Below, piece after piece: positions 1-12,002 of a DNA stretch of 64,000 bases. Below the pieces are notes generated by a model. The model was not told the origin of the DNA, did no database searches, and saw only the letters and a list, made by a program, of their open reading frames with translations. Source of the stretch: Burkholderiales bacterium (lineage in GTDB: Bacteria; Pseudomonadota; Gammaproteobacteria; Burkholderiales; Burkholderiaceae_B); assembly GCA_021300475.1 (NCBI GenBank), contig JAJTDO010000002.1, forward strand, positions 36,358 through 100,357. Reading direction: 5' to 3'. Position numbers and translations under genes: made by a program. Numbering within the stretch: the first letter of the stretch is position 1; each line of letters opens with the position of its first letter.

Positions 1-1
1 T

Positions 2-238
2 GCAGCCGTTTTGGAGTTCTTGCAGTCCAGAGACATCAACATTCCCGTGCTTTCCTTGGGGTTGCCAGATGAATTCATTGATCATGGCGATCCTGCTTTA
101 TTAATGTCGCTGCATGGGTTGGATGCCAAAGGCATTTCCCAGAGCATTACGCAGCGTTTCGGGGCTTTGTTGTCTGATACAGATAACGGCCAACCTGGCT
201 CGGTTCACCGGATTGGTGGCAAAGCAGCCTCAGCTTGA
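2..238 (+). CDS. dxs: 1-deoxy-D-xylulose-5-phosphate synthase, C-terminal end (partial)
   Basis: Only the last 79 codons or so are in the window; the gene enters from the left edge and ends with TGA at 236-238. The tail matches the C-terminal transketolase domain of DXS: a short stretch reading [15 protein letters not shown], then GLDA and a terminal helix. DXS condenses pyruvate and glyceraldehyde 3-phosphate in the first step of the MEP isoprenoid pathway, in the cytosol. folE2 follows 9 bp downstream on the same strand, an arrangement I associate with Burkholderiales. The presence of dxs shows that this organism uses the MEP pathway, which matters for the broken ispH at 34.7 kb. The identification rests on the tail only. 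Confidence 0.85.
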   Translation, partial: AAVLEFLQSRDINIPVLSLGLPDEFIDHGDPALLMSLHGLDAKGISQSITQRFGALLSDTDNGQPGSVHRIGGKAASA

Positions 239-247
239 AAGTTTAGA

Positions 248-1063
248 ATGAACAGTAGAGATCCAAACGCATCCGCTTCACTGGCAGACGCTGCCATTCC
301 GGATGTGCAGAGAACCTTAGACACCCGGCAGATGCCAATTCAGGGTGTGGGCGTCAGGTCCGTCAAATATCCGTTGGTGATTCGTCGCCACGATGGCGTT
401 GAAACCGCCACTGTTGCCGAATTTGAAATGACGGTGTTCCTGCCCGCCGATCAAAAAGGCACGCACATGTCGCGCTTTATTGCGCTGCTTGAGGAGTTGG
501 AAGGTGCCATCGATATTCCGGCCTTCTCGTCGCTCTTGTTGAAAATGGCACACCGTTTGGAAGCACCCTCAGGCAAAATCATCGCAAAGTTTCCTTATTT
601 TGTCTCCAAGGTGGCTCCAGTGTCTGGTGTGGTCAGTCTGATGGATTACCAAGTAACGCTGGAAGGTGAAGTTAGCAATGGCACGACCTGTGTTTGGCTG
701 ACCGTGCTTGTTCCGGTTACCAGCCTTTGCCCCTGCTCCAAAAAAATCTCTGACTACGGCGCGCACAACCAGCGTTCGCACGTCACTGTGCGGGCCCAAC
801 TCAAAGAGGCTGTGGCTTTCGAAACCTTGATCAAGATGATTGAGGAAGAGGCTTCTTGCGAGCTCTACGGATTGTTGAAACGGCCTGACGAAAAATATGT
901 GACTGAACGGGCTTATGACAATCCGAAGTTTGTAGAAGATTTGGTGCGTGATATTGCGTTGCGTCTGAACAGCCACCCGGCAGTGGGGCATTACGTGCTC
1001 GAAGCCGAAAACTTCGAATCCATTCACAATCACTCCGCTTTCGCCCGCATCGAACGTTCTTGA
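248..1063 (+). CDS. folE2: GTP cyclohydrolase FolE2 (type IB)
   Basis: This 271-residue protein has the usual FolE2 length and pattern: an N-terminal IPDVQ...[13 protein letters not shown] segment and the Cys-containing TSLCPCSK motif near residues 155-162 that holds the metal-binding cysteine. FolE2 converts GTP to 7,8-dihydroneopterin triphosphate for folate (and often queuosine) synthesis and works with metals other than zinc. That often makes it a zinc-limitation substitute for FolE, although no Zur-like site is visible here. It follows dxs closely and overlaps the start of the next gene by 4 bp (TTGA), so the genes are probably co-transcribed. The family assignment is secure. Confidence 0.93.
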   Translation: MNSRDPNASASLADAAIPDVQRTLDTRQMPIQGVGVRSVKYPLVIRRHDGVETATVAEFEMTVFLPADQKGTHMSRFIALLEELEGAIDIPAFSSLLLKMAHRLEAPSGKIIAKFPYFVSKVAPVSGVVSLMDYQVTLEGEVSNGTTCVWLTVLVPVTSLCPCSKKISDYGAHNQRSHVTVRAQLKEAVAFETLIKMIEEEASCELYGLLKRPDEKYVTERAYDNPKFVEDLVRDIALRLNSHPAVGHYVLEAENFESIHNHSAFARIERS

Positions 1064-1806
1064 AACCTATTCTTGTTCTTCAGCACTCCCCTGACGTTGA
1101 GCCTGGTTACTTCGGTGACTATCTCACGGCCAAGGGGTTTGCTTGGGAATGGGTAAGAATAGACCAAGGCGACAAGGTTCCTGATTCAATGGAGCCCTAC
1201 GCCGGTTTGGGTTTGATGGGTGGCGCAATGAGCGTCAATGATTCGCTTCCCTGGATTCCCCTCGTTTGTGAATTAATTGTTCAGTCTGATGTGCTCGGTC
1301 GCCCGGTCATTGGGCATTGTCTGGGCGGGCAACTGATGGCCAAAGCCTTGGGGGCCCAAGTTCGGTCCCACGACCGCAAAGAGTTGGGTTGGGGTTCTTT
1401 GTCTGTCAGTCACCCCAGACTGGGTTTGGAATGGCTGGGTGTTGAATCTGGAAATATTCCTTCCTTTCAGTGGCATGGCGATACCTTTGATTTGCCAGAG
1501 GATGCAGTGCTTTTGCTGACCAATTCATTTTGCAGTAATCAGGCGTTTGTCATTGAGCGGGCAGGGCAGGTGGCTCATTTGGGCATGCAATGCCACATGG
1601 AGATGACACCAGACCTGATTACCCGCTGGGCCGTGAAGGGTGCGGCAGAAATTCAAGTGGCTTACCTTGCCGATTCGAGTTGTGTTCAAACCCAGACTGA
1701 AATGCTAAAAAACAATTCTGTGCAGTGTGAAAACTTGCACAAGTTCACCTCTCGCCTTTACGACCGGTGGATGTTGGGCGTTCTCGAAAGTTCTGCTGGG
1801 CTATAA
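1060..1806 (+). CDS. class I glutamine amidotransferase-like protein
   Basis: A 248-residue protein with a class I glutamine amidotransferase fold. The nucleophile elbow is GHCLGGQL (Cys near residue 87), and a later QCHMEM segment supplies the expected His and Glu of the triad. It resembles the stand-alone GMP-synthase-like amidotransferases often annotated as putative glutamine amidotransferases. No synthetase partner is adjacent, so the acceptor substrate is unknown. The start is TTG at 1060, overlapping the folE2 stop. This is the only start that keeps the canonical [11 protein letters not shown] opening, and the overlap suggests translational coupling with folE2. A gamma-glutamyl hydrolase role is possible. 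Confidence 0.8.
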   Translation: MKPILVLQHSPDVEPGYFGDYLTAKGFAWEWVRIDQGDKVPDSMEPYAGLGLMGGAMSVNDSLPWIPLVCELIVQSDVLGRPVIGHCLGGQLMAKALGAQVRSHDRKELGWGSLSVSHPRLGLEWLGVESGNIPSFQWHGDTFDLPEDAVLLLTNSFCSNQAFVIERAGQVAHLGMQCHMEMTPDLITRWAVKGAAEIQVAYLADSSCVQTQTEMLKNNSVQCENLHKFTSRLYDRWMLGVLESSAGL

Positions 1807-1858
1807 TTGCGCATGCACAGACAACGCCTTTTTTGGCGTATTTCGGAGAGTTCCCACC

Positions 1859-2191
1859 ATGACCGGAAAGCCTACCGGTAGTCACAAAGAGTTTTTCATA
1901 CAAGGCATGACGCAATCCGGAAAGGAATTCAGACCTTCCGATTGGGCAGACCGCTTGTGTGGTGTGATGGCTCGCTTTGTTCCGGACGAAGACGCTGATG
2001 GTGCAAGTCATCTCCAGTATTCACCTTACGTTCGCCCCATTGTTGTAGGCGGATTGCGATGTGTGGTGGTAGATGAGCGACTCAATGATATTGAGCCCAT
2101 GGCTTACAATTTTCTGCTTAATTTTGCACGGGACAACGACTTGGTGGCTGTTGCCGCCTGTTCTTTACCTGACCCGCCAAAGAAAAATTAA
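1859..2191 (+). CDS. DUF3579 family protein
   Basis: The 110-residue product is a small soluble protein of the DUF3579 type found in betaproteobacteria, with the phrases EFFIQGMTQSGKEFRPSDWADRLCG and YVRPIVVGGLRCVVVD. No function is established for the family. I start it at ATG 1859 because a GGAGAG Shine-Dalgarno lies just upstream; the frame stays open upstream to 1727, but that part overlaps the amidotransferase gene in another frame. The gene ends before a strong bidirectional terminator shared with rpsT. Confidence 0.75.
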   Translation: MTGKPTGSHKEFFIQGMTQSGKEFRPSDWADRLCGVMARFVPDEDADGASHLQYSPYVRPIVVGGLRCVVVDERLNDIEPMAYNFLLNFARDNDLVAVAACSLPDPPKKN

Positions 2192-2221
2192 GTATTAAAA
2201 CCAAATAAAAACTCCATAAAA

Positions 2222-2257
2222 AAACTGGATAGCCTTTAAAGGGTATCCAGTTTTTTT
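2222..2257. terminator. bidirectional intrinsic terminator
   Basis: A 10-bp stem (AAACTGGATA / TATCCAGTTT) is flanked by an A-rich tract on the left and a T-run on the right. It can end transcription from the DUF3579 gene on the plus strand and from rpsT on the minus strand. Confidence 0.85.
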
Positions 2258-2287
2258 ACTAAGTAAGTTCACTAAGCCAGATTGAAC

Positions 2288-2551
2288 TTACGCCATTGCC
2301 TTTACAGCAGCGGCCAAACGAGACTTATGACGTGACGCCTTGTTTTTGTGGATGATTTGTTTATCAGCCACGCGGTCAAGTACGCTGGTTGTGTTGCGAA
2401 GAACTTCGTTGGCTGCGTTTTTATCGCCTGCTTCAACGGCTTGGCGAACACGCTTGACGGCGGTGCGCATCATTGAGCGCAGTGCCGAGTTATGCGAGTT
2501 CAGTTTTGCACCCTGACGGGCGCGCTTGCGTGCTTGTGCTGTATTTGCCAT
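2288..2551 (-). CDS. rpsT: 30S ribosomal protein S20
   Basis: An 87-residue, very Lys/Arg/Ala-rich protein that begins [13 protein letters not shown] and contains the S20 helical pattern ([28 protein letters not shown]). S20 binds 16S rRNA in the body of the small subunit. The frame is open 8 codons further upstream, but the family start is at 2551. It is transcribed divergently from murJ, 77 bp apart, an arrangement common in proteobacteria. Confidence 0.97.
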   Translation of the reverse strand: MANTAQARKRARQGAKLNSHNSALRSMMRTAVKRVRQAVEAGDKNAANEVLRNTTSVLDRVADKQIIHKNKASRHKSRLAAAVKAMA

Positions 2552-2628
2552 AAACTTAGATCCGACTGGATGCAAACTGGAGAGCCACAGATTCTAACTT
2601 ATTTTCGGATTCGCTACAATCCCACTCT

Positions 2629-4191
2629 ATGAATATCTTAAAAGCCGCTATGACCGTCAGTGCAATGACGCTGCTCTCCCGAATTACGGGTTTGCTGCGC
2701 GAGACGCTGACCGCCCGAATGTTGGGCGCTGGTGCTGAAACCGATGCTTTTTTTGTCGCTTTCAGAATTCCCAACCTATTACGTCGCTTATTTGCAGAAG
2801 GGGCATTTTCACAAGCCTTTGTGCCCATACTGGCACAAGTGCATCAACAAAAAGGCCATGAAGCCACCGCTGATTTGCTGTCAAAAACCGCTACCGTTTT
2901 ATTTTGGACACTCAGTCTGGTAACGCTGGGGGGCATGCTCGGAGCCTCGGGTTTGGTGTGGGTCATGGCCAGTGGTCTGCAGGAAAAGCCCGAGTCCTAT
3001 TCGCTTGCAGTGATACTGACGCGTTGGATGTTTCCCTATATTTTGCTCATTTCGCTGGTGTCCTTGTCCTCCGGTGTGCTCAACACTTATAAAAAATTTG
3101 CGGTGCCTGCAGCCACCCCGGTGTTGTTGAACCTGAGTTTTATTGTGGCTGTTGGATTTGTTTCTCCATACCTCGACCAACCGGTGTTTGCCTTGGCTGG
3201 TGCTGTCATTGTAGGTGGCATGGCGCAATTGGTCGTGCAGTTGCCCGCATTGAAGCAACAAGGTTTGAGTCTTAACATCGGCTTGCATTGGTCGAAAGTG
3301 CAGGCCGCATGGTCGGATCCGCTGGTGAGAAGGATATTGCGACAGATGTTGCCTGCGAGTCTGGCAGTGTCTGTGGCGCAGGTCAGCCTGATCATCAATA
3401 CGCAGATTGCTTCGCACCTGCCCTCCGGCAGCGTGTCTTGGGTGTCTTACGGCGATCGCTTGATGGAGTTTCCCACTGCCATGCTCGGCGTGGCGCTGGG
3501 CACGGTTTTACTGCCTTCCCTGGCCCGGGTGAACGCCGCAGGCGATGGCGACGCCTATGCCCGTTTGCTGGATTGGGGGTTGCGCATTGCTTTGGCTTTG
3601 GCGCTGCCGGCCGCAGTGGGGCTGGCAACCTTCTCAGAGCCGCTGACAGCCATGCTGTTTCACTATGGAAAATTTGATGCCATGGATGTGGAAATGACGC
3701 GTCGCACTGTGTTGGGCTACAGCGTTGGCTTGTTCGGCCTGATTGCCGTCAAGGTGCTGGCGCCGGGGTTCTATGCAAAACAAGATGTTCGCACACCGGT
3801 AAAAATCGGCATCATGGTGGTGATTGCCACTCAATTGATGAATTTGATTTTTGTGCCGATGTTTGGCCACGCAGGCTTGCCTTTGTCGGTGGGGCTGGGT
3901 GCAAGCCTGAACGCGCTGGTGTTGTGGTGGGGTCTGAAGCACCGCGGTACATTTGTTGCGCAGCCGGGTTGGTTGGTGTTTGCCCTTAAAATTTTTGCCG
4001 CCAGCGCCTTTATGGGGCTTTTTCTGAATGTTGTGGTCTCTGGGGTTGCCTGGCTGGAGCTAGCCGCAACGCCTGCACTCAGAATTGCCATGGTGATGGC
4101 GGTGGTGTCAGTGGCGGCAGGCTTGTATTTTCTGGTGCTGTTTGCGTTGCGGTTGTCGCCCCAAATGCTATTGCGCAGACCGGTCGCTTAG
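2629..4191 (+). CDS. murJ: lipid II flippase MurJ
   Basis: A 520-residue polytopic membrane protein of the MurJ/MviN (MOP superfamily) type with the usual length. The N-terminus carries the family pattern SRITGLLRETLTARMLGAG followed by DAFFVAFRIPNLLRRLFAEGAFSQAFVP, the most conserved stretch of the family. About 14 membrane segments are visible. MurJ moves lipid II from the cytoplasmic to the periplasmic face of the inner membrane for peptidoglycan synthesis and is essential. Its end overlaps the convergent ggt gene by 24 bp, so no dedicated terminator separates the two. Confidence 0.96.
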   Translation: MNILKAAMTVSAMTLLSRITGLLRETLTARMLGAGAETDAFFVAFRIPNLLRRLFAEGAFSQAFVPILAQVHQQKGHEATADLLSKTATVLFWTLSLVTLGGMLGASGLVWVMASGLQEKPESYSLAVILTRWMFPYILLISLVSLSSGVLNTYKKFAVPAATPVLLNLSFIVAVGFVSPYLDQPVFALAGAVIVGGMAQLVVQLPALKQQGLSLNIGLHWSKVQAAWSDPLVRRILRQMLPASLAVSVAQVSLIINTQIASHLPSGSVSWVSYGDRLMEFPTAMLGVALGTVLLPSLARVNAAGDGDAYARLLDWGLRIALALALPAAVGLATFSEPLTAMLFHYGKFDAMDVEMTRRTVLGYSVGLFGLIAVKVLAPGFYAKQDVRTPVKIGIMVVIATQLMNLIFVPMFGHAGLPLSVGLGASLNALVLWWGLKHRGTFVAQPGWLVFALKIFAASAFMGLFLNVVVSGVAWLELAATPALRIAMVMAVVSVAAGLYFLVLFALRLSPQMLLRRPVA

Positions 4192-5967
4192 CACGCTGCC
4201 TTCCCTGCGCGGGTCGGCGACACCCAGCCAGCCCTCTGGTGTGCGTTGTATCCAGTGAACGCCGCTGGTCTGCGGGATGACACTGACATTCAGATTGTCA
4301 GTGGCTTCCCCCGCCGGCAGGCTCTTTTTCAGGTTTTGCGCAAAGTCTGCTGCATGCGCGCCCCGTTCAAGGTCCAGACGGTTTTCCCTCAACACCACAT
4401 GCCCCACAGACACCGCAGCCGACGGTTGCGTGTTGCCCCACCAATTCGCCATTAAACGGGAGGCAATGAACGCGGGAATTTGAGCGCCCCCCGGAGAGCC
4501 GATAACGCTGACCACCCGCATGGGTTCGGTGTTGGACAGCACGATGGTGGGGGCCATGGAGCTGCGTGGCCGTTTGCCAGCCTCAACCTGGTTGGGCGTT
4601 TTTACCTTGGAGTCTGAGGGTTTCAAATCAAAGTCTGTCAGTTGATTGTTCAATAAAAAACCATTGACCATGATGCGTGAACCAAATTGATCTTCGATGG
4701 ATGAGGTGAGGGCAACCGCATTGCCTTGCGCATCGACAATTGAAAGGTGGGTGGTGGAAGGGCGCTCTTCAGAATTCAAGCGTTGCGCCAATGAAAATTC
4801 TGTCAGCCGTTGTTTCAGGTAAGGACGGCTGATCAGTTTCTGCGTATTTACTTCCACCAGATCGGGGTCGCCTACAAAACGCGCCCTGTCTTCATAGGCC
4901 AGCCTAGATGCTTTAAGCCAGGCAGACAATTGCTCCGGTTTCCAGCGCACGAGCCCGGCAGTGTCCGTTTGCGTCATGTTGGTTTTTTTGCCCGCCAGTT
5001 GTATTTCCAGCAATTGCAGCATCTGCAAAACTGCGATGCCTCCGGCAGAAGGCGGTGGCATGCCGCAAACTTTGTTGTCCATGACCACAGCACAAATTGG
5101 AGCCCGTTCGACAGCCCTGTACTGGCTGAAGTCGCCGGGCCGCAAGGAGGATTTTTCGCCGGTTTTTACGCTGATGGCCTTGATGATCTGTTGTGGAAAC
5201 GTACCTTTGTAAAATCCGTTGGCGCCTGTGTTGGCGATGGTTTTCAAAGTGTTGGCCAAGGCCGGATTGCGAAGAAAATAGCCGGCTTCCACTGCATTTT
5301 CAGCAGGGTAGTACAACGCAGCGGCATGCGGATCTTCCTTGAGCAGCGCATCGTTTTTCAACAAGGCATGCAGACGCTCAGAGACAAAAAAACCGTTCTC
5401 TGCTTTTTGCGCAGCCGGCAGCATCAGCGATTTCCACGCCAGTTTTCCATGTTGCCTGTGCGCCAGTTCCAGCATGGCCAACAGCCCGGGCACACCCACA
5501 GCCTTGCCACGCCGAACAATGTCGTAGAAGGCTTGTGGATTGCCCTCGGCATCTAGAAAATCGTCGGCCAAGGTGGCCAAAGGCGCTGTTTCCCGCCCAT
5601 CGTAGGCTTTCAAGACCTGGCTTTTCTGATCCCAAACCATCATGAAACCGCCCCCTCCAAGCCCTGAAGATTGCGGCTCCACCAAATTGAGCATCATTTG
5701 TGCTGCAATTGCAGCGTCGACCGCATGCCCTCCTTGTTTCAGTACAAGTGCGGCGGTCTCCGTGGCGTAACGGTTTGCAGTGACGGCCATCCACTGCTGG
5801 CCGGTTTCGGCCTCAACGGCCTTGTAGCCCCGAGCAATGGAGGTGGGAGCTTCCGGTTGCAACGGTGCGGATTGGGTAGCGGGTGCCAAAGCGGCGCTCG
5901 CCAGCAACAGGGGCAAAAAAAAGCAGCCCGATGCGGCTGCCTTTTTAAAAATCAGGACAGTTTTCAC
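4168..5967 (-). CDS. ggt: gamma-glutamyltransferase (gamma-glutamyl transpeptidase)
   Basis: A 599-residue secreted precursor with an N-terminal signal sequence (charged start, hydrophobic stretch [11 protein letters not shown]). The autocatalytic Thr lies in the STTHLSIVD segment near residue 405, which becomes the N-terminus of the small subunit. The substrate-binding GSPGGAQIP loop follows, and [11 protein letters not shown] marks the large subunit. The enzyme cleaves or transfers the gamma-glutamyl group of glutathione in the periplasm. It starts with GTG overlapping the hppA stop by 4 bp (GTGA), so it is probably translationally coupled. It is the last gene of a long minus-strand run and ends inside the convergent murJ. 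Confidence 0.95.
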   Translation of the reverse strand: MKTVLIFKKAAASGCFFLPLLLASAALAPATQSAPLQPEAPTSIARGYKAVEAETGQQWMAVTANRYATETAALVLKQGGHAVDAAIAAQMMLNLVEPQSSGLGGGGFMMVWDQKSQVLKAYDGRETAPLATLADDFLDAEGNPQAFYDIVRRGKAVGVPGLLAMLELAHRQHGKLAWKSLMLPAAQKAENGFFVSERLHALLKNDALLKEDPHAAALYYPAENAVEAGYFLRNPALANTLKTIANTGANGFYKGTFPQQIIKAISVKTGEKSSLRPGDFSQYRAVERAPICAVVMDNKVCGMPPPSAGGIAVLQMLQLLEIQLAGKKTNMTQTDTAGLVRWKPEQLSAWLKASRLAYEDRARFVGDPDLVEVNTQKLISRPYLKQRLTEFSLAQRLNSEERPSTTHLSIVDAQGNAVALTSSIEDQFGSRIMVNGFLLNNQLTDFDLKPSDSKVKTPNQVEAGKRPRSSMAPTIVLSNTEPMRVVSVIGSPGGAQIPAFIASRLMANWWGNTQPSAAVSVGHVVLRENRLDLERGAHAADFAQNLKKSLPAGEATDNLNVSVIPQTSGVHWIQRTPEGWLGVADPRREGSVLSDRSAQ

Positions 5968-7961
5968 AGAATGGGAACAATCATTAAAGCAACAATGTTA
6001 ATAATTTTAATCAAAGGATTGACTGCAGGCCCAGCGGTGTCTTTGTAAGGGTCGCCCACCGTATCGCCAGTGACGGCTGCCTTGTGTGCATCGGAGCCTT
6101 TGCCACCGTGGTGACCTTCTTCAATGTATTTTTTTGCATTGTCCCACGCGCCGCCCCCCGTTGTCATTGAGATGGCCACGAACAGTCCCGTCACAATGGT
6201 GCCCATTAAAACGCCGCCCAAGGCCGCTGGCCCCAACAGCAAACCCACTGCAATCGGTACCAGCACAGGCAGTATCGAGGGAATCATCATTTCGCGGATG
6301 GCCGCGGTGGTCAGCATGTCTACGGCGCGCGAATAATCTGGTTTTGCCGTGCCTTCCATGATGCCGGGGATTTCCCTGAACTGCCTGCGAACCTCTTCCA
6401 CAACGGCACCGGCTGCCCGGCCAACAGCCTCCATGGCCATGGCGCCAAACAAGAATGGAATCAAGCCGCCGATAAACAGACCGATGATCACCTCATGGTT
6501 TGACAAGTCAAACGTGACCACCTTGTTGGCTCTTTCCAGTGCGTGCGTGTAGTCGGCAAACAGCACCAAAGCGGCCAACCCCGCCGAGCCGATGGCATAG
6601 CCTTTGGTAACGGCTTTTGTGGTGTTGCCCACTGCATCCAATGGGTCGGTGATGTTGCGGACCGACTCCGGCAAGTTGGCCATTTCAGCAATACCGCCTG
6701 CATTGTCGGTGATGGGGCCGTAGGCATCCAGCGCCACCACAATGCCGGTCAAAGACAGCATGGCTGTCGCGGCAATGGCGATGCCGTAGATACCGGCCAG
6801 CCAGAATGAACTGTAAATGGCGGCGCAAACGGCCAGCACTGGCCAAGCGCAGGCCTTCATGCTCACAGCAATGCCGGCAATGATGTTGGTGGCATGCCCG
6901 GTGGTTGAGGCTTGCGCCACATACCGTACCGGTGCGTATTCAGTGGCCGTGTAGTATTCCGTGATGACCACCAGCAGGGCAGTCAGTACCAAGCCCACGA
7001 TAGATGCGCCATACAGGCGAAGAACGGCGTTGCCACCCGCCAACGCATCGTTTGGAATCATCCAGGCCGTGATGGGATAGAACAACACCAGCGAAATTCC
7101 CCCTGTCACCATCAAGCCCCTGTACAAGGCTTTCATGATGCGTTCACCTTCCCTGACCCTCACTGCCCCGGCACCGATGACCGATGCAATAATGGAAACC
7201 CCGCCCAACAAAAGCGGGTACACCACCGCCTCCAAGGGAGCTTTTGCAACCGTGAGTGCGCCTAGAATCATGGTGGCGATCAATGTCACAGCGTAAGTCT
7301 CAAACAGGTCGGCAGCCATGCCTGCACAGTCGCCGACGTTATCACCTACATTGTCTGCAAGCACTGCAGGGTTTCGCGGGTCGTCTTCCGGAATGCCGGC
7401 TTCAACCTTGCCGACCAGATCCGCCCCCACATCGGCACCCTTGGTGAAAATACCGCCACCGAGTCGCGCGAAAATGGAAATCAGGGAGCCGCCAAAGCCC
7501 AAACCGACGAGTGGGTGCAGCACATCTGTCAGATTCACGGTTTTTCCCAAACCGTGGGGGGCTGAAAACAGCAAAACCCCGAAGTAGCCGGCCACGCCAA
7601 GCAATCCCAGGCCCACCACCAGCATGCCGGTAATTGCGCCACCCCTGAATGCAACATCCAAGGCCTGCTGCAACCCTTGTGTGGCTGCCTGCGCGGTTCT
7701 CACGTTGGCTCTCACTGAGACATTCATGCCGATGTAACCAGCCGCCCCTGAGAGCACTGAACCAACCAGAAATCCGATGGCAGTGGGCCACCCCAAACCA
7801 GGAATAAGGGCAATTGCGATGAAGAGAACGGTTCCCACCAGGCCGATGGCCTTGTATTGGCGGTTGAGATAGGCTTGAGCGCCTTGTTGAATGGCGGCTG
7901 CGATTTCCCGCATTCGCTCGCTGCCGGTTGGCAGGCGGTTAATCCATAGACTGGACAGCAC
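5964..7961 (-). CDS. hppA: membrane-bound proton-translocating pyrophosphatase (K+-insensitive type)
   Basis: A 665-residue, 15-16-helix membrane pyrophosphatase that couples PPi hydrolysis to proton export. The catalytic signature is present ([33 protein letters not shown]). The Lys in [10 protein letters not shown] is the residue that marks K+-independent enzymes. The first helix is incomplete from the GTG at 7961: the family has 10-15 further hydrophobic residues before the in-frame VVAVLYG. A better-placed ATG with an AGGG ribosome-binding site lies at 8027, but its third codon is TGA. See the findings. Expression may rely on the GTG, or the sequence may contain an error or mutation. Confidence 0.88.
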   Translation of the reverse strand: MLSSLWINRLPTGSERMREIAAAIQQGAQAYLNRQYKAIGLVGTVLFIAIALIPGLGWPTAIGFLVGSVLSGAAGYIGMNVSVRANVRTAQAATQGLQQALDVAFRGGAITGMLVVGLGLLGVAGYFGVLLFSAPHGLGKTVNLTDVLHPLVGLGFGGSLISIFARLGGGIFTKGADVGADLVGKVEAGIPEDDPRNPAVLADNVGDNVGDCAGMAADLFETYAVTLIATMILGALTVAKAPLEAVVYPLLLGGVSIIASVIGAGAVRVREGERIMKALYRGLMVTGGISLVLFYPITAWMIPNDALAGGNAVLRLYGASIVGLVLTALLVVITEYYTATEYAPVRYVAQASTTGHATNIIAGIAVSMKACAWPVLAVCAAIYSSFWLAGIYGIAIAATAMLSLTGIVVALDAYGPITDNAGGIAEMANLPESVRNITDPLDAVGNTTKAVTKGYAIGSAGLAALVLFADYTHALERANKVVTFDLSNHEVIIGLFIGGLIPFLFGAMAMEAVGRAAGAVVEEVRRQFREIPGIMEGTAKPDYSRAVDMLTTAAIREMMIPSILPVLVPIAVGLLLGPAALGGVLMGTIVTGLFVAISMTTGGGAWDNAKKYIEEGHHGGKGSDAHKAAVTGDTVGDPYKDTAGPAVNPLIKIINIVALMIVPIL

Positions 7962-8043
7962 GCCGTATAAAACAGCGACAACCCCACACGGGCCTGTCGC
8001 GCATTGCGCGACACTGGGTCATTTCATGTTTTTCGGCCCTGAC

Positions 8044-9610
<1,567 letters not shown>

Positions 9611-9623
9611 TGGTGAACCTGTA

Positions 9624-9809
9624 TCAGGCTTCGCTCGATGGCGCAGCGGTGACAGGTTTCAACAGGTCACGGGCTTGCTCGGCGATCATGATGGGAATGC
9701 CATCGCGGATTGGGAAGCCAAGCTTGTCAGCCTTGCAGATCAATTCCTGTTGGGCTCTGTCATGGTCCAAAGGACTTTTGCAAATCGGACACACCAGTAT
9801 TTCAAGCAT
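9624..9809 (-). CDS. Trm112 family protein (YcaR-like)
   Basis: A 61-residue zinc-ribbon-like protein. It opens [14 protein letters not shown] and has a second metal-site region around [19 protein letters not shown], typical of the UPF0434/Trm112 family. Its role in bacteria is not settled. Trm112 proteins elsewhere activate methyltransferases. ATG 9809 overlaps the lpxK stop by 8 bp, so translation is probably coupled. It lies between lpxK and kdsB, the usual position of ycaR. Confidence 0.9.
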   Translation of the reverse strand: MLEILVCPICKSPLDHDRAQQELICKADKLGFPIRDGIPIMIAEQARDLLKPVTAAPSSEA

Positions 9810-10878
9810 TTTTAGGTCCACGAAGTTTCTCTTCCAAAGCGTTTATTAACTCATCGGGAATATCAAATTCAATGTCTGCAATCCACACCCGGTCGTCATT
9901 TTTCCATTTTACGGCATCTTTGCCTGTGGTCAGAATAACGGGTGCATTCAAGGTGTCCAGAAAGTCCGGGGGGTACTGATAATGGTCAGGTACGATCAAA
10001 GGCTTGTACTGAATGTTTTGAGCGTCAATGACCCGGAAGAATTTTGACGGGTTTGCAAGCCCGGCCACGGCGACCACTGCTTGGCCCTGCCAGACGCTGG
10101 CAGCCGCCTCTGCGCTGATGGTCTGGTCTGTGGCCACATTTCTCCAGTCCTTGAAGCGCATGACCGCCCTGTAGAGGGGCTTTCTGACCGAGACCTCGCT
10201 GAGCAGCCGCCTGTCCCACTCCCCGGCTGTTAAAACAAAGGCATCTATCCGGTGAGAGGCGGTGATGGGTTCGCGCAACGGACCTGCCGGCAAGAGAAAC
10301 CCATTGCCAAAACCACGCTCATCGCACACCACAATTTCAAAGATGCGTGCCAAGGGTTGATGTTGCAACCCGTCATCAGACACCACAACATCGAGTTGCG
10401 GGTTGGCCGAGTACAACGCTGCCAAAGTGGCATTTCGGTCCGCGCCAACGGCAATGGGGCATTCAAGGGCTTGCGCCAGCCACGCGGGTTCGTCGCCGAT
10501 GCGGCTGGCCAGGGCTTGATTGTTGGCTTCCCCCGGCGTGTAGATGCCGATGTCCTTCTCTTTTCTGCCGTAGCCTCGACTGATCACCCCGGGCTTGAAG
10601 CCCCGGGCCTTGAGCTTGTCTACAAGGTGCCTGACGACTGGGGTTTTTCCCGCGCCACCGACAATGAAATTGCCGACAATCACCACCGGAGGCAGGGCTG
10701 CACTGTGTTTTTTTTCAATCGCAGGCTGGCGCTTTAACCACACACGGGTGATCAGTTCAAGCAGGTGGAGCAAAGCGCGCAACGGCAGCAACAACGGCTT
10801 GTTGTTGTACCAGTAATTCAGCAGTGCTCTTTGCCAGAAAGGCCGCAGGTCTCTGTTTGCAGGATGGGTCAAGCTCAT
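9802..10878 (-). CDS. lpxK: tetraacyldisaccharide 4'-kinase
   Basis: A 358-residue lipid A 4'-kinase. It has the N-terminal membrane-associated helix ([14 protein letters not shown]), a P-loop [12 protein letters not shown] near residues 76-87, and the [11 protein letters not shown] segment holding the family DDGxQH catalytic motif. It phosphorylates the lipid A precursor at the inner face of the membrane. Its start overlaps the exbD stop by 4 bp (ATGA) and its end overlaps the Trm112 gene, so these genes form one operon. Confidence 0.95.
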   Translation of the reverse strand: MSLTHPANRDLRPFWQRALLNYWYNNKPLLLPLRALLHLLELITRVWLKRQPAIEKKHSAALPPVVIVGNFIVGGAGKTPVVRHLVDKLKARGFKPGVISRGYGRKEKDIGIYTPGEANNQALASRIGDEPAWLAQALECPIAVGADRNATLAALYSANPQLDVVVSDDGLQHQPLARIFEIVVCDERGFGNGFLLPAGPLREPITASHRIDAFVLTAGEWDRRLLSEVSVRKPLYRAVMRFKDWRNVATDQTISAEAAASVWQGQAVVAVAGLANPSKFFRVIDAQNIQYKPLIVPDHYQYPPDFLDTLNAPVILTTGKDAVKWKNDDRVWIADIEFDIPDELINALEEKLRGPKNA

Positions 10879-11297
10879 CTCTTTTGTGTAACGATGCTGA
10901 CCCGATTCAACCCGACTTGAGCCACGGTGTCCAGTGCATTTACAACCGCTTGGTGGCTTGCGTTACCATCTGCCTCAATTAGGATTGTCAATTTGTTTTT
11001 AGCGTCCGGCGTTTTCTGTACACGAAGCAGCAGTTGTTTGCGCAATTCAGTGTCTGTCAGCGGTTGATCGTTGCCTTCGAGAGCGAACAATCCTTTGGCA
11101 TTTACCCGAATGGAAACCGTGTTTTCTTTTGAGCCGGACTGCTCGCTTTTGCTGTTTGGCAAACTGACCTTCAATGCGGACGGTTTGACGAATGTGGTGG
11201 TGACCATCAAAAAAATCAACACCACCAGCAATACATCAATCATGGGTATCAGATTGATTTCCGGTTCTTCATCCTGCCTGTTTCGACGAAAGTTCAT
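10875..11297 (-). CDS. exbD: ExbD/TolR family biopolymer transport protein
   Basis: A 140-residue protein with a short cytoplasmic N-terminus, a single membrane helix that starts with the essential Asp (NLIPMIDVLLVVLIFLMV) and a periplasmic domain. This is the ExbD layout. With ExbB it uses the proton gradient to energise TonB-dependent outer-membrane transport. It is 15 bp from exbB and overlaps lpxK by 4 bp. TolR is the alternative, but no tol genes are nearby. Confidence 0.92.
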   Translation of the reverse strand: MNFRRNRQDEEPEINLIPMIDVLLVVLIFLMVTTTFVKPSALKVSLPNSKSEQSGSKENTVSIRVNAKGLFALEGNDQPLTDTELRKQLLLRVQKTPDAKNKLTILIEADGNASHQAVVNALDTVAQVGLNRVSIVTQKR

Positions 11298-11312
11298 GGT
11301 TACCCAAGCGCC

Positions 11313-12002
11313 TTACAGAGCGGGGCGATTGAGACTGGAACCGAGCGACGCCGGCGGACGCGCCGCGCTGACACCCGGAGGTGGCGTAGAGGGTAGGGCA
11401 CGTTGCGGGTTGATGACGATTTTTTCCAGCAAGGCTCGGCCGGCATCTTCAAGCTTGCCTAGAATGTCTTGTGTGTTGATGCGGAAATAGCGGTGTGCAA
11501 TAGCCGCCGGAATGGCGATGATCAATCCGAACGCCGTGTTGTAGAGGGCTGTTGAGATGCCATGCGCCAAGGCGGTGGGGTCCGCACCTATACTGCTTTG
11601 CGAACCGAACACCTCGATCATTCCTACAACCGTACCCAACAAGCCCATGAGCGGGGCAATCGTGACAATCATTGACAATACCGACAGGTTTTTTTCCAGA
11701 GCACTCTCTGCCTTGCGACCGGCCACTTCAAGCGCTTCCCGAAGGTGCACACGATCGCGGTGCCTGCAAGCCAAACCACCGGCGAGTACCAAACCCAACA
11801 AACTTTGTTCAGCCATTTCGGTACATTGTTCTACCGATCTGACCTTTTGCGTGGTCGACAAGGTTTCTTCAAGCAGATTTTCCGGCCAGACGCGTTCTTC
11901 GCGCAGCGCCCACAAGCGCTCAAAAATAATGGCGAGGGTTAAGACTGACGTAAAAATAAGGGGCCAGATGGGCCAACCTGCTGATTGTATGATGGACCAC
12001 AC
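11313..12002 (-). CDS. exbB: MotA/TolQ/ExbB proton channel family protein
   Basis: A 229-residue inner-membrane protein with three helices and the family core APLMGLLGTVVGMIEVF followed by ISTALYNTAFGLIIAIPA. It forms the stator with ExbD. The C-terminal 30 residues are Pro/Ala/Ser-rich and probably disordered. It is the first gene of the minus-strand run, so the promoter for exbBD-lpxK and perhaps kdsB-adk should lie in 12003-12100. Confidence 0.92.
   Translation of the reverse strand: MWSIIQSAGWPIWPLIFTSVLTLAIIFERLWALREERVWPENLLEETLSTTQKVRSVEQCTEMAEQSLLGLVLAGGLACRHRDRVHLREALEVAGRKAESALEKNLSVLSMIVTIAPLMGLLGTVVGMIEVFGSQSSIGADPTALAHGISTALYNTAFGLIIAIPAAIAHRYFRINTQDILGKLEDAGRALLEKIVINPQRALPSTPPPGVSAARPPASLGSSLNRPAL

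Noticed and set aside
569..1033. Open frame opposite folE2
   Set aside because: It is a shadow of folE2, with no start signal or recognisable domain.
4810..5556. Open frame of 248 codons opposite ggt
   Set aside because: It is a mirror frame of a well-conserved gamma-glutamyltransferase; the composition is atypical and no motif is present.
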